Origin: VAZQ01 sp963841105
GTDB lineage: Bacteria > Pseudomonadota > Alphaproteobacteria > Rhizobiales > Xanthobacteraceae
NCBI GenBank assembly: GCA_963841105.1
Contig: CAWJCB010000024.1
Location: 248,001-312,000 of the forward strand
DNA: 64,000 bases
Direction of reading: 5' to 3'
The notes under the pieces were generated by a model, which worked only from the letters and a program-made list of their open reading frames with translations, was not told the DNA's origin and made no database searches. Below, in pieces: positions 49,868 through 58,475 of the stretch. Position 1 is the first letter of the stretch, and every line of letters starts with the position of its first letter. Made by a program: the position numbers and the translations under genes.

Positions 49868-50650
49868 CTATTGTGGAGAATAGGGACGCAGCTGTCGATA
49901 GAACATTGCAAAGATCGCTTCCCAGTCCCGATTGGCGCTATGCTTGTCAAAGACATCGCGGTCCGGCAACGCATACCCGTGGTCTGCTCCTGCATGAACC
50001 ACGCATCTGTAACGCAAACCACGCGACGCAAGGGCGCCTTCAATGGCGTCGACCGTCGCAGCCGGAGTGTGGCGATCCTTCTCTCCAAATCCACAGTAAA
50101 GCTCACCCTGCGCAGCTCTTGCAGCGCCAAGATGCGGAGAGTCTTCGCTTTCGGTCACCAAATTGGTGCCGTGAAGGCTGACCGAGGCTTTGAACCGGCT
50201 TGGATAGTGAGCAGCCGCCCGGAAAACATGCCGGCCGCCCATGCAATATCCGATGCATCCGAGCGGACCGCCTCGGCAGACGGGTAGCCCGACATCAATG
50301 AATTCCAGGATAGACCCCGTATCCTCCACCACCATGGCATCGGCCAGATGTCTGAGCGGGGCGATCACGCGTTCGCGTTTCTCCTCATCCAGACGGTCGA
50401 GGGTGATCATCTGGTTTTTGTCATTGCGATATTCGTTTCGAATCTTTCCCTGGCGATAATAAAAGTTGGGTACGAGGCAGCAGTAACCGACCGTCGCCAC
50501 GCGTCGTGCGATATCGAATAGCTCTTCGCGCAGTCCCCACACGTCCATGTAAATGATGACCGCGGGAAAAGGGCCCCCGTCCGACGGATACGCTACGAAG
50601 GCGTCCATGGCGCCGCTTGCGGTCGGGATGTCGAACAGATGGTCCTGCAC
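49868..50650 (-). CDS. Dienelactone hydrolase family protein
   Basis: 260 aa from GTG 50650, which has GGAAGGA just upstream; the TTG at 50668 is less likely. Alpha/beta fold of the dienelactone hydrolase family: GAMDAFVAYPSDGGPFPAVI, IIYMDVWGLREELFDIARRV, LGCIGYCMGGRHVFRAAAHY with the catalytic Cys in GYCMGG, and the catalytic His near VVHAGADHGYALPD. Family members open dienelactones in chlorocatechol breakdown or cleave other esters. The neighbouring CMD protein is a common partner in aromatic pathways. A perfect TGTGA-N6-TCACA palindrome lies about 270 bp upstream. Confidence 0.9.
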   Translation of the reverse strand: MQDHLFDIPTASGAMDAFVAYPSDGGPFPAVIIYMDVWGLREELFDIARRVATVGYCCLVPNFYYRQGKIRNEYRNDKNQMITLDRLDEEKRERVIAPLRHLADAMVVEDTGSILEFIDVGLPVCRGGPLGCIGYCMGGRHVFRAAAHYPSRFKASVSLHGTNLVTESEDSPHLGAARAAQGELYCGFGEKDRHTPAATVDAIEGALASRGLRYRCVVHAGADHGYALPDRDVFDKHSANRDWEAIFAMFYRQLRPYSPQ

Positions 50651-51007
50651 CGGTCCTTCCTGTGTCAATGACCTTAAATTCGGTCGTTGTCAGCACGAGG
50701 GGGATTGGCCGGTCAAGAGCGATGGCAGAGGGCGGCGAGCGCCCGCCGCCGCAGACGCCGCGATCAGGAGTTTGCATAGCTTGACGGCACCGCGCAGAAA
50801 AGGTCCCGGCCGGGATAAGAGAAGCTCCACCAAATGCGGCTTTGGCATCGCTTCCAACCGCTGTGAACGCGCCGCCACCGCGGTCGATCCAAGCTTATGC
50901 GCAGGTGGGGCGCGCCTGTGTGAACCAGCTCACATTTGCAGCGCTGGATCTGGTCATGCGTCCGGCCGGCAGCCCCACGAGCTGTCGCCGTGAGCGCACC
51001 ACAGCAG
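50651..51007. other. 357-bp intergenic region with one CRP-like site
   Basis: Between the dienelactone hydrolase start and the 3' end of the 70-aa membrane protein gene. It holds the palindrome at 50919-50934; otherwise I see no gene with a ribosome binding site. Confidence 0.5.
50919..50934. promoter_or_regulatory. CRP/FNR-type operator, third copy
   Basis: TGTGAACCAGCTCACA fits TGTGA-N6-TCACA exactly. It is about 270 bp upstream of the dienelactone hydrolase gene, in the only long gap within this catabolic run, so a promoter there is plausible. Confidence 0.6.
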
Positions 51008-51220
51008 TCACGTTACGGGACGGGACCGCCCCGTGTACCAGGCCCAGGCGAACAGCACGGCGGCAACTACAGCGGCCGCAATGCCGTGCTTGACATGCAC
51101 GCGCGCACCGCCTGCTTCGAAGCCGGGCATGAAGCCAGGCAGCGAACCTGCGGGAACGAGCCAGTACACGATCGCGATCACTGCGAATATCAATCCGAGA
51201 ACGATCGCAACGTTACGCAT
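51008..51220 (-). CDS. 70-aa membrane protein with two helices
   Basis: Starts at ATG 51220 with GGGAGGA six bases upstream, which overrides the longer open frame. Two membrane helices, residues 4-24 (VAIVLGLIFAVIAIVYWLVP) and about 47-65 (HGIAAAVVAAVLFAWAWYTG), enclose a short loop, GSLPGFMPGFEAGGARVHVK. This two-helix pattern with a central GGARVHVKHGI-like turn is common in proteobacterial genomes without known function. It lies in a catabolic gene run but has no obvious link to it. Confidence 0.75.
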   Translation of the reverse strand: MRNVAIVLGLIFAVIAIVYWLVPAGSLPGFMPGFEAGGARVHVKHGIAAAVVAAVLFAWAWYTGRSRPVT

Positions 51221-51315
51221 ATCGAATCCTCCCAGTTTGGCGCCGGGCAATGCCGCACCGGGCGCATACGTTTCGGACCTGTCAACAATCACTTTCAGAT
51301 GGCGGTCGTCACTGA

Positions 51316-52335
51316 CTACGTCGAGCGGTCTCCGGACCAACGATCGTAGCGTCCATGGGTTGGAACGAACAAGTCCTCGATCGGCATCACGGCCTTGACG
51401 ATCGCCTGGTCGCAGAGATAGCGCACCAGCGCCTCCAGCGTCGGCCGGTTCGGCTCGATGCCGTACGGCCACGCATCGCCCCCGAATACCTCGTCGAGCT
51501 CATCGAGATCGGCTGTCATCCAAGGCAGCATGTATTGCAGCGTCCCTAAATCGCGCATGCGCATGCGCGCCCTCTCCTTCGAGAGACACATGGCATCAAA
51601 GAGGCTGGTGGCGATAAATGGGTTCTCCTCGTAGGTATCGCGTCGCAGCGCCAGCAGATGCATGATCGGAAATATCTTCGTCCGCTTGTAATAATCCTTT
51701 TCGACCTCGCGATAGTTCGGAAACAGGCGAACAATATCGGGATTGCGGCCGATCGCCTTCGGCAAGTCGGTCCCCACGATGGCATCGATGTCGCCGCTTT
51801 CGAGGAGGTCGCTGAGCGATTTGCCCGACCGGTTCTGCTCGATCGAAACCGGGCGCAACAACGGCAAGAGAGTGGGATGACCATGTGCGCCCGGCTTGTT
51901 GATAGCGCCTTCGACCCACCGGATGCTGGCGAGATCAACGCCGTAGTCCTCCTGCAGATGCCCGCGCATCCAGACCGCCGCGCTCATGGAATAGATCGGA
52001 ACCCCGACGCGTCTGCCCTCGAGGTCCCTGGGCCCTTTGATCCCGGAGCGGCGATTGATGCTGACCATCCCGTGCCGGAAGACGCGGGAGGGGAATACGG
52101 GCAACGCGACCAGCGAGGGTTCACCCGCCGACCTGCGTGCGATGAATTCCGAGCTCGACATCTCGGCGATGTCGAATTCGAGATTGCCGCCCATGCGATC
52201 GAAGATTTCCCGTGCGCCGGCCGAGCCGTCCATTGGAATGAAATTGAGCTCGATACCATCCGGCCGCACATCGCCGCGGTAGAGATCGAGCATGCGATCA
52301 TAAAGGCCGCACGCCATGGTCAGGCGCAATGACAT
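51316..52335 (-). CDS. 4,5-dihydroxyphthalate decarboxylase-like protein
   Basis: 339 aa. It matches the small family named after 4,5-dihydroxyphthalate decarboxylase, which has a periplasmic-binding-protein fold: LTMACGLYDRMLDLYRGDVR, DIAEMSSSEFIARRSAGEPS, LVALPVFPSRVFRHGMVSIN and GRRVGVPIYSMSAAVWMRGH, with PDIVRLFPNYREVEKDYYKR. No signal peptide is present, so it should act in the cytoplasm, in keeping with an enzyme rather than a transporter subunit. True phthalate-pathway partners (dioxygenase, diol dehydrogenase) are not in the window. The thioesterase gene ends six bases upstream, so they are one transcript. Substrate is likely a dihydroxylated aromatic acid; not certain. Confidence 0.85.
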   Translation of the reverse strand: MSLRLTMACGLYDRMLDLYRGDVRPDGIELNFIPMDGSAGAREIFDRMGGNLEFDIAEMSSSEFIARRSAGEPSLVALPVFPSRVFRHGMVSINRRSGIKGPRDLEGRRVGVPIYSMSAAVWMRGHLQEDYGVDLASIRWVEGAINKPGAHGHPTLLPLLRPVSIEQNRSGKSLSDLLESGDIDAIVGTDLPKAIGRNPDIVRLFPNYREVEKDYYKRTKIFPIMHLLALRRDTYEENPFIATSLFDAMCLSKERARMRMRDLGTLQYMLPWMTADLDELDEVFGGDAWPYGIEPNRPTLEALVRYLCDQAIVKAVMPIEDLFVPTHGRYDRWSGDRST

Positions 52336-52341
52336 TGCCGG

Positions 52342-52758
52342 TTACACACTCATGGTGACATAGGCGGCGCGGCCGATGGCGACGAGCCGTTTCTCATCAT
52401 CGCAGACACGCACATCAACCACGCCGATCGTCCGTCCCAGCTTGACAACTGTGGCCACCGCCAGGAGCTCTGCCCCTCCCGCCAGGCGCAGATAATCGAC
52501 CCGCATATCGACCGTGGCGACGGTATGCAGCACCTTCGCGGCGATGGCGGCGTGGCCTGTGATGTCAACCATGGCGGCAACGATCGCTCCGTGCAATTCC
52601 GGCCGCCCCGGCAAACGGCAGAATTCCGGCCTGATTGGCAAGCGGATGGTGACGCTGCTCTCCTGCTCGTTAACCTCGAGAAGCTCCGGAAGCAGCCATT
52701 GGTGAAACGGTGTTGCCGCGATGTTGTCGCGAACGAACTCGAATGTGCTTTGCGCCAT
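52342..52758 (-). CDS. PaaI-type hotdog thioesterase
   Basis: 138 aa with the hotdog fold of acyl-CoA thioesterases: TPFHQWLLPELLEVNEQESS at the N-terminus, RPELHGAIVAAMVDITGHAA (active-site helix; Asp/Glu in H(G).....D..), VATVDMRVDYLRLAGGAELL and VATVVKLGRTIGVVDVRVCD. PaaI members hydrolyse aromatic acyl-CoA esters to rescue trapped CoA. It starts 18 bp after the stop of an acyl-CoA ligase gene and ends six bases before the dihydroxyphthalate decarboxylase-like gene; ligase plus thioesterase in one operon is a familiar catabolic pairing. Confidence 0.9.
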   Translation of the reverse strand: MAQSTFEFVRDNIAATPFHQWLLPELLEVNEQESSVTIRLPIRPEFCRLPGRPELHGAIVAAMVDITGHAAIAAKVLHTVATVDMRVDYLRLAGGAELLAVATVVKLGRTIGVVDVRVCDDEKRLVAIGRAAYVTMSV

Positions 52759-52776
52759 GTAACCAACCGTATGTGA

Positions 52777-54444
52777 TCAACCGTGCCAGCGAACGGGCTG
52801 TGGGGTGAGCAAGCCCTGTGCAACCATCTCCACCAATCGGCGCTTGAGCACCTTTCCGCTTGCCGTGAGCGGAAACTCGACAAGCTCGAGGAAAAATTCC
52901 GGCATGTCGTATTTCGATAAGCCTTGTTCGTCGAGGTGCCGGAGGAGCTCCAGGGGGGCGAGCGGTGCGCCGGTGCGGGGGATCACGGCGAGACAGACGC
53001 GCTCGCCCAGCCGTTCGTCGGCAACGCCGAAGGCCGCCGCCTTCGCCACGCCGGCGTGCCGCATGGTGTAATCCTCGATGCGCACGGGATAGATGTTGTG
53101 GCCACCGCGGATGATCAGGTCCTTCTTGCGACCGGCGATCTGGAGATTTCCGTCCGAGTCAAACCGCGCCAGATCGCCGGTCATGAACCAGCCGGCGCAG
53201 TTGAACGACAGCTCTGTTGCGGCCTGATCGTCGAAATAGCCGAGCATCATGGACGCTCCGCGGACGCCGAGCTCCCCGACCTCACCATTCGTAGCTTCTC
53301 GGTCGCAATCGTCCTCGCGCCAGAGCTTTATCTCCATTCCAGCAGCCGGACGCCCGCAACTCGAAGCAATGGTATGCGGGGGGTCATCAGGACGGGTATA
53401 TTGGAACGAGTGGTTCTCGGTCATGCCGAACGCATTCTGCGTCCGCACGCCAACGTCCGTGAGCGCCAGGACGGTGGCCGGAGGCACGGGCGAACCGCCC
53501 AGCTGAAAGGTTGCCACCTGTCCTGGTTTCCGCATGCCGCGCCGCTGCAACTCGGACAGGAGATCAATGGCATGCGTCGGCACTCCGAGCAGATAAGTGG
53601 CACCGGTCTCGATGACGCGGTCGAGGGTGCGCGGCGCGTCGAGCGGCGTGTGGGCAACGAACTCACCGCCGCACACGATGGCGACTGCAAGACCCACGAT
53701 ACCGATATTATGACTGAGCGGACTGAACGAATAGACGATCGTATCTCGATCGAATCCCCAGTCCGCGGCAATCGCCCGGCCATTCGCGAGCACCGTGTTA
53801 TCGGAATGCATGACACCTTTCGGCTGCCCCGTGGTTCCCGAGGTGAAGGCCAGATAAACGATGCGATCGGGATTGGTCGAGACAGGAAGCGCAGCAGCGG
53901 CCGTCGGCACCACGTTGCTGCCGAACCCCAGGGTCGCGCTCGCCTCGGCAATGTCCCCCCGCAACGGTTCGAGCCGATACACCTTTTTCAGACGCGGCAA
54001 GGCACCGAGCATGGAAAAGATGTCGTGCTTTCCCGCATCCGCGCCGTAGCCCGGCTGCGCAAAAAAAGCGGCTGAGCCCGCTCGTTCGAGCAACGCAACG
54101 ATCTCCTTGCAGGTGTAATCGCGATGGAGCGAGGTGTTGCACACATATCCCATGCGCGAGCAGGCAAGAAACACGAGCGCAGTCTCGACGCGGCTGGGCA
54201 GCCAGATAGAGACGCGATCACCGGGGCGAACTCCGGCTGCGTGGAGGTCCTGCGCCACCGCATCGATCCATTGCAGCGCGCAGCGGAAGGTCAGGCGAGC
54301 GTTTGCATCACGCAGCGCAAATCCATCGGGATCAGCTTCGGCCGACGCGCGCAAAAGACTGTACAGCGTGTCCGCTCGCCAATAGCCGCGCGCGTAGAGC
54401 TCGCGCGCGCGTTCGATGTCCAGCAGGGTGAGCATAGTGTTCAT
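52777..54444 (-). CDS. Acyl-CoA synthetase (AMP-forming)
   Basis: 555 aa of the ANL superfamily. The ATP loop is LAFTSGTTGQPKGVMHSDNT; other core motifs are NAFGMTENHSFQYTRPDDPP (A5-like), GWFMTGDLARFDSDGNLQIA with GRKKDLIIRGGHNIYPVRIE (hinge and A8), and the catalytic Lys near LTASGKVLKRRLVEM. It activates a carboxylic acid to its CoA ester; the closest remembered group is cyclohexane- or aromatic-carboxylate CoA ligases, but specificity is not readable. It is the first gene of the minus-strand run toward 43778. Start at ATG 54444; ATG 54435 is nearly as good. Confidence 0.9.
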   Translation of the reverse strand: MNTMLTLLDIERARELYARGYWRADTLYSLLRASAEADPDGFALRDANARLTFRCALQWIDAVAQDLHAAGVRPGDRVSIWLPSRVETALVFLACSRMGYVCNTSLHRDYTCKEIVALLERAGSAAFFAQPGYGADAGKHDIFSMLGALPRLKKVYRLEPLRGDIAEASATLGFGSNVVPTAAAALPVSTNPDRIVYLAFTSGTTGQPKGVMHSDNTVLANGRAIAADWGFDRDTIVYSFSPLSHNIGIVGLAVAIVCGGEFVAHTPLDAPRTLDRVIETGATYLLGVPTHAIDLLSELQRRGMRKPGQVATFQLGGSPVPPATVLALTDVGVRTQNAFGMTENHSFQYTRPDDPPHTIASSCGRPAAGMEIKLWREDDCDREATNGEVGELGVRGASMMLGYFDDQAATELSFNCAGWFMTGDLARFDSDGNLQIAGRKKDLIIRGGHNIYPVRIEDYTMRHAGVAKAAAFGVADERLGERVCLAVIPRTGAPLAPLELLRHLDEQGLSKYDMPEFFLELVEFPLTASGKVLKRRLVEMVAQGLLTPQPVRWHG

Positions 54445-54601
54445 TCGGCTGCCTGCGATTTCCGCCCGGCGTCAGGGCTATCGCAGCCGAGCGAAGCCGG
54501 ATGCACGACCTCGATTGCAATATTCATGCGCGAGTTTGGGATATGTTAACAGCTAAGCGAGTGGCATAATGGCGTTCTCGCCGCAAGCAGAGGGAATTGC
54601 A

Positions 54602-56030
54602 ATGGCTGCTCTTACCGCGGAGTTGGGACAGTTTGTTTCCGCACTCGCTGTCCATGCCGTGCCGGCGGAGGCCCAATCAGTGGTCAAGACCGGTTTCACC
54701 GACTGCTTCGGAGTGATGATCGCAGGCGCACGGGAGCATGTCGTCCCGCTGGTGGATCGGGAGTTGGCCGGAAAGGACGGCTCCGAGCTCGCTTCGCTCA
54801 TTCCCTCAGGTGAGCGCCGCAACGTCGAGGATGCCGCGCTGGTCAACGCCGTGGCCGCTCACGTCCTCGACTATGACGACGTTACATTGGACGGCCACCC
54901 CAGCGCGGTGCTGGTCCCGGCGATCCTCGCCCAGGGCGAAGCGTTGGGATCGAGCGGGGCGGAGATGGTCACGGCCTACGCGGCCGGCTACGAGGTATGG
55001 GCCGAGTTGCTCGTGCGCGAACCCGCTCCCCTGCATCAGAAGGGATGGCACCCCACAACCGTTCGCGGCACGGTGGCCGCCGCCGCTGCGTGCGCCAGGC
55101 TTCGCGAACTTGGGCCGGAGGCGAGCGTCGACTGCGCTGGCGATCGCAGCCTCCATGGCCGGCGGCCTTGTGGCCAATTTCGGCTCTCTGACAAAATCCT
55201 TCCAGGTGGGCCGCGCGGCGCAATCCGGCGTCATCGCCGCGCGGTTGGCGCAAGCCGGACTGACGGCTTCCCCCGATGCGCTCGAGCATCGGTCGGGCTT
55301 TCTTGCGGCGTTCTCGCCGGGCGGGAACCCTGACCTGTCGCGCAGCCTGAACGGCAAGGAAAGAGAGTGGCACCTTTTGCGACAAGGGTTGAATGTCAAA
55401 CGCTATCCGATCTGCTATGCCGCCCACCGCGCCGTTGACGCCACTCTTGACCTTGTCGTGCGGCACGACGTCAAGCCCGCTGACGTTGGCCACGTGCGCG
55501 TCTCGACGGGCGCCATGCAAATGCTGATGCTGCGCAATGAACGGCCGCAGACCGCTTTGGAAGCGAAGTTCAGCATGCAATTCGCGATGGCTTCATCGCT
55601 GGTGGCGAGAAGCGTGGGTCTTGCGCAGTTAAGCGATGACTTCGTGCGCAGCGCACCAGTGCAGGCGCTGATGCCGCGCGTGTCCACCACTACGACGACG
55701 GAAACGCTCGACGGGTCAGCCTTCGCGCCATCGGAGCAGGTCGAGATCACGACCATAGCGGGCGAAAAGCTGGCCAGCGAGCCTGTCGTTTTCGCCAAAG
55801 GCAGCCGGCAGCGGCCGCTCTCGCGCGAGGAGCTGCGGGGGAAATTCGTGGATTGTCTCGGCGAGAAATTTTCCGAGACAGCCAAGACCCGCGCATTCGA
55901 GAAACTGATGAACTCTCGAGCGGGTGAACGCAGCCGCCGACCTCCTGCCGCTGTAATTGCCGTAGGTTGGGTCGAGCCCTTTGCGAGACCCAACGCTTCG
56001 CTGCAACGATCGATTTGTTGGGTCTCGTGA
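54602..56030 (+). CDS. MmgE/PrpD family protein; one frame break and a repeat-derived tail
   Basis: About 475 aa from ATG 54602 (AGAGGGA upstream). MmgE/PrpD features: KTGFTDCFGVMIAGAREHVV, LVNAVAAHVLDYDDVTLDGH (the conserved DYDD..), HPSAVLVPAILAQGEALGSS and AYAAGYEVWAELLVRE. The frame changes near 55125 to TALAIAASMAGGLVANFGSL and NVKRYPICYAAHRAVDATLD (the KxYP...H block). Removing one base restores a normal-length enzyme. Family members are 2-methylcitrate dehydratases or cis-aconitate/imino acid isomerases and lyases; the substrate is unknown. The last 20-25 residues (from about VGWVEPFARPNASLQ) are encoded by the inverted repeat at 55959-56052 and probably replaced the ancestral end. Confidence 0.85.
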
Positions 56031-56052
56031 AGAACTCGACCCAACCTACGGC
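55959..56052. repeat. Double-hairpin repeat covering the end of the MmgE/PrpD gene
   Basis: Outer arms gccgtaggttgggtcgag (55959-55976) and ctcgacccaacctacggc (56035-56052) are perfectly complementary. Inner arms cgagacccaac (55984-55994) and gttgggtctcg (56017-56027) are too. Such CGTAGGTTGGGT elements are dispersed in related genomes. It supplies the C-terminal codons of the MmgE/PrpD gene and lies before the convergent acyl-CoA dehydrogenase. Confidence 0.9.
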
Positions 56053-56070
56053 TACGACACGCGCGGCCCC

Positions 56071-57267
56071 TCAATACGAGCGGGGCATTCCGAGCACGTG
56101 CTCGCCGATATAGGCGAGAACGAGATTGGTCGAGATCGGCGCGACCTGAAACAGGCGGGTCTCCCGCCATTTGCGCTCGATGTCGTACTCGCGGGCAAAA
56201 CCGAAGCCGCCATGACACTGGAGCGCGGCCTCGGCCGCGTGCCACGCGGCTTCCGACCCCAAGAGCTTACCCATGTTCGCCTCGGGCCCGCACGGGCGCC
56301 CGGCATCAAACAGGGCAGCGGCTTTTCGCACCATGAGAGCGGCTGCCTCGATCTCGGCGTAGGCGCGTGCGATAGGAAACTGCACACCCTGATTGCGGCC
56401 GATGGGCTGATCAAACACGACCCGCTCGGTTGCGTATTTGGCAGATTTGGCCACGAACCAGCGCCCGTCACCAACCGCCTCCGAGGCGATCAGAATGCGT
56501 TCCGCGTTCATGCTGTCGAGAATGTAGCGGAAGCCCTGCCCCTCCTGACCGATCAGGTTCTCCGCCGGAACGCGCAACGCGTCGAAGAACACCTCTGTCG
56601 TATTGTGATTGATCATGGCCGGCAGCGGCTTGATGTCGAGCCCGCGTCCGAGCGACGACTTGATATCGACCAGAAACACCGAAAGCCCTTCGCTCTTCTT
56701 CGTCACGCGATCGAGCGGCGTGGTGCGCGCCAGAAGGAGCATCAGGTCCGATTGCAGCGCCCGCGACGTCCAGACTTTCTGGCCATTGACGACGTAGTGA
56801 TCGCCCTCGCGTTCGGCGCGCGTTTTGAGCTTCGTGGTATCGGAGCCGGTTGTCGGCTCGGTCACCCCGAAGGCCTGGAGCCGCAGCTTTCCGGCGGCAA
56901 TCTCCGGCAGATACCTTCGCTTCTGCTCGGCGCTGCCGTGCCGCAGCAGCGTGCCCATGATGTACATCTGGGCGTGGCAGGCGCCGGCATTGCAGCCGCA
57001 GGCGTGAATTTCCTCCAGCGTTGCGGCCGCTGCACCCAGCGGCAACCCCAGTCCGCCGTACTCCTCCGGAATCAGCGCCGCCAGCAGACCAGCTTTCGTG
57101 AGCGCCACGACAAACGCGTCTGGATAGGCCTGCTCCTCATCCAGCTCGCGCCAATAGCTGCCGGGAAAGTCCGAGCAGATGCGCCGCACCAGGTCGCGTA
57201 TCTCGGGATAGGTCTCCCCCAGGCTGAGATGGATGGCTTCCTGCGGCATGGAATGCATCACGTTCAT
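56071..57267 (-). CDS. Acyl-CoA dehydrogenase
   Basis: 398 aa. FAD-dependent alpha,beta-dehydrogenation of an acyl-CoA in the cytoplasm. Family motifs: LIPEEYGGLGLPLGAAAATL in the N-terminal helical domain, QAFGVTEPTTGSDTTKLKTR (flavin-binding V.E...GSD), VVNGQKVWTSRALQSDLMLL, YILDSMNAERILIASEAVGD, and CHGGFGFAREYDIERKWRET with DARL-like RLFQV. The usual catalytic Glu of short-chain types (helix G or the C-terminal .YE.) is not obvious, as in several family branches. ATG 57267 overlaps the stop of the CaiB-type gene (ATGA), so the two are translationally coupled. Confidence 0.93.
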   Translation of the reverse strand: MNVMHSMPQEAIHLSLGETYPEIRDLVRRICSDFPGSYWRELDEEQAYPDAFVVALTKAGLLAALIPEEYGGLGLPLGAAAATLEEIHACGCNAGACHAQMYIMGTLLRHGSAEQKRRYLPEIAAGKLRLQAFGVTEPTTGSDTTKLKTRAEREGDHYVVNGQKVWTSRALQSDLMLLLARTTPLDRVTKKSEGLSVFLVDIKSSLGRGLDIKPLPAMINHNTTEVFFDALRVPAENLIGQEGQGFRYILDSMNAERILIASEAVGDGRWFVAKSAKYATERVVFDQPIGRNQGVQFPIARAYAEIEAAALMVRKAAALFDAGRPCGPEANMGKLLGSEAAWHAAEAALQCHGGFGFAREYDIERKWRETRLFQVAPISTNLVLAYIGEHVLGMPRSY

Positions 57268-58475
57268 GGCCCTCTCCTTGCCTTGGCCGGCTCGTAAGCC
57301 GCGGCGCCCGCGGACACTCTCCCAGAGGCGGCCGGCACGGGCTGCTCCCCGAATATCTCCTCCGTGTCGGCACCCAATTCCGGCGGCGGCAAGCGAAAGG
57401 GGGGGCGCACTCCGTCAAATGAAACGGGCAGTCCGAGCAACGTGATGTCGCTCTTTGGACTTTGCTGGAGCATCGCGAGCGCCTGCGTCTGCGGGTGATC
57501 GAGCACCTCGGCTATGGTCTGCATCGGGGCATTCGGCACACCGGCTTCATCCAGGAGCCACGCCCACTCCGAGCTCGCGCGCTCGCCGATGATCTCCTCG
57601 ATCCAGCGATAAAGGACCGCCTGGTTCTTCACCCGATCCGGATTGGTGCGAAAGCGAGGATCATCGATCCATTCCGGATGACCAAGCACCCGTGCCAATG
57701 ATGCGAAGAGCTTGTCGTTGCCGGCGGCAATGACAATGAAGCCGTCCTTTGATGCATAGCCGCGATAGGGTACGATCATCGCCGCACCCGATCCTTGTCG
57801 CTTCGGCAATTCGCCGGAGGCCTGGAAGTTGGCGGCATGGTAGCACATCCAGCCCAGTGCAGTTTCATAGAGTGAAGTATCCACGGATGTTCCGTTGCCG
57901 GTGTCGCGCCGTTGCAGGAGAGCACAAACAATGCCGATCACCGACCACATGCCGGTGGCCATATCGACGATGGAAATGCCGACGCGCATGGGTGGCTGCT
58001 CCGGCTCCCCCGTCACGCTCATAAGGCCACCGAACGCCTGCATCAGGGGATCGTATCCCGGGCGATCCTTGAGCGGCCCTTGCGCGCCGAAGGCGCCGAT
58101 CGTGCAATAGATAAGTGACGGCTTAAGCGCACGCAGCGCCTGCGCATCCAGCCCGAATTGCGCGGCGGAGCCCGGTCGCAGGTTCGCAACGACAACGTCG
58201 GCGCGCGCGACGATGAGGTTGCGTAGCCGCTCCCGCTCCCCCTCGTCCTTGAGGTTCACCACGACCGAACGCTTGTTGCGGTTGAAGCTCTGAAAGGTCG
58301 CGGACATGGTGCCCCAATAGGGCGGCGCCCACTTGCGGGCGTCGTCGCCGTCAATCTTCTCGACCTTGATGACCTCGGCGCCAAGATCGCCGAGAATTTC
58401 GCAGGCATAAGGCGCCGCCACGCTGTGTCCCAGCTCGATAACAGTGATGCCCCGCAGCGGCAGAGGATCAGGCAT
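57264..58475 (-). CDS. CaiB/BaiF family III CoA-transferase
   Basis: 403 aa. Class III CoA-transferase fold, interlocked dimers: LRGITVIELGHSVAAPYACE at the N-terminus, ILGDLGAEVIKVEKIDGDDA, SFNRNKRSVVVNLKDEGERE, then the catalytic Asp in GISIVDMATGMWSVIGIVCA and GYDPLMQAFGGLMSVTGEPE. It moves CoA between acids (for example succinyl-CoA to an aromatic or branched acid). It overlaps the MaoC start region by eight bases upstream and the acyl-CoA dehydrogenase by four bases downstream. The three genes form a compact operon for activation, dehydrogenation and hydration of one acid. Confidence 0.93.
   Translation of the reverse strand: MPDPLPLRGITVIELGHSVAAPYACEILGDLGAEVIKVEKIDGDDARKWAPPYWGTMSATFQSFNRNKRSVVVNLKDEGERERLRNLIVARADVVVANLRPGSAAQFGLDAQALRALKPSLIYCTIGAFGAQGPLKDRPGYDPLMQAFGGLMSVTGEPEQPPMRVGISIVDMATGMWSVIGIVCALLQRRDTGNGTSVDTSLYETALGWMCYHAANFQASGELPKRQGSGAAMIVPYRGYASKDGFIVIAAGNDKLFASLARVLGHPEWIDDPRFRTNPDRVKNQAVLYRWIEEIIGERASSEWAWLLDEAGVPNAPMQTIAEVLDHPQTQALAMLQQSPKSDITLLGLPVSFDGVRPPFRLPPPELGADTEEIFGEQPVPAASGRVSAGAAAYEPAKARRGP

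Noticed and set aside
50690..50878. 62-codon minus-strand frame in the gap before the dienelactone hydrolase gene
   Set aside because: No binding site; the region is better explained as regulatory, with the CRP-like palindrome.
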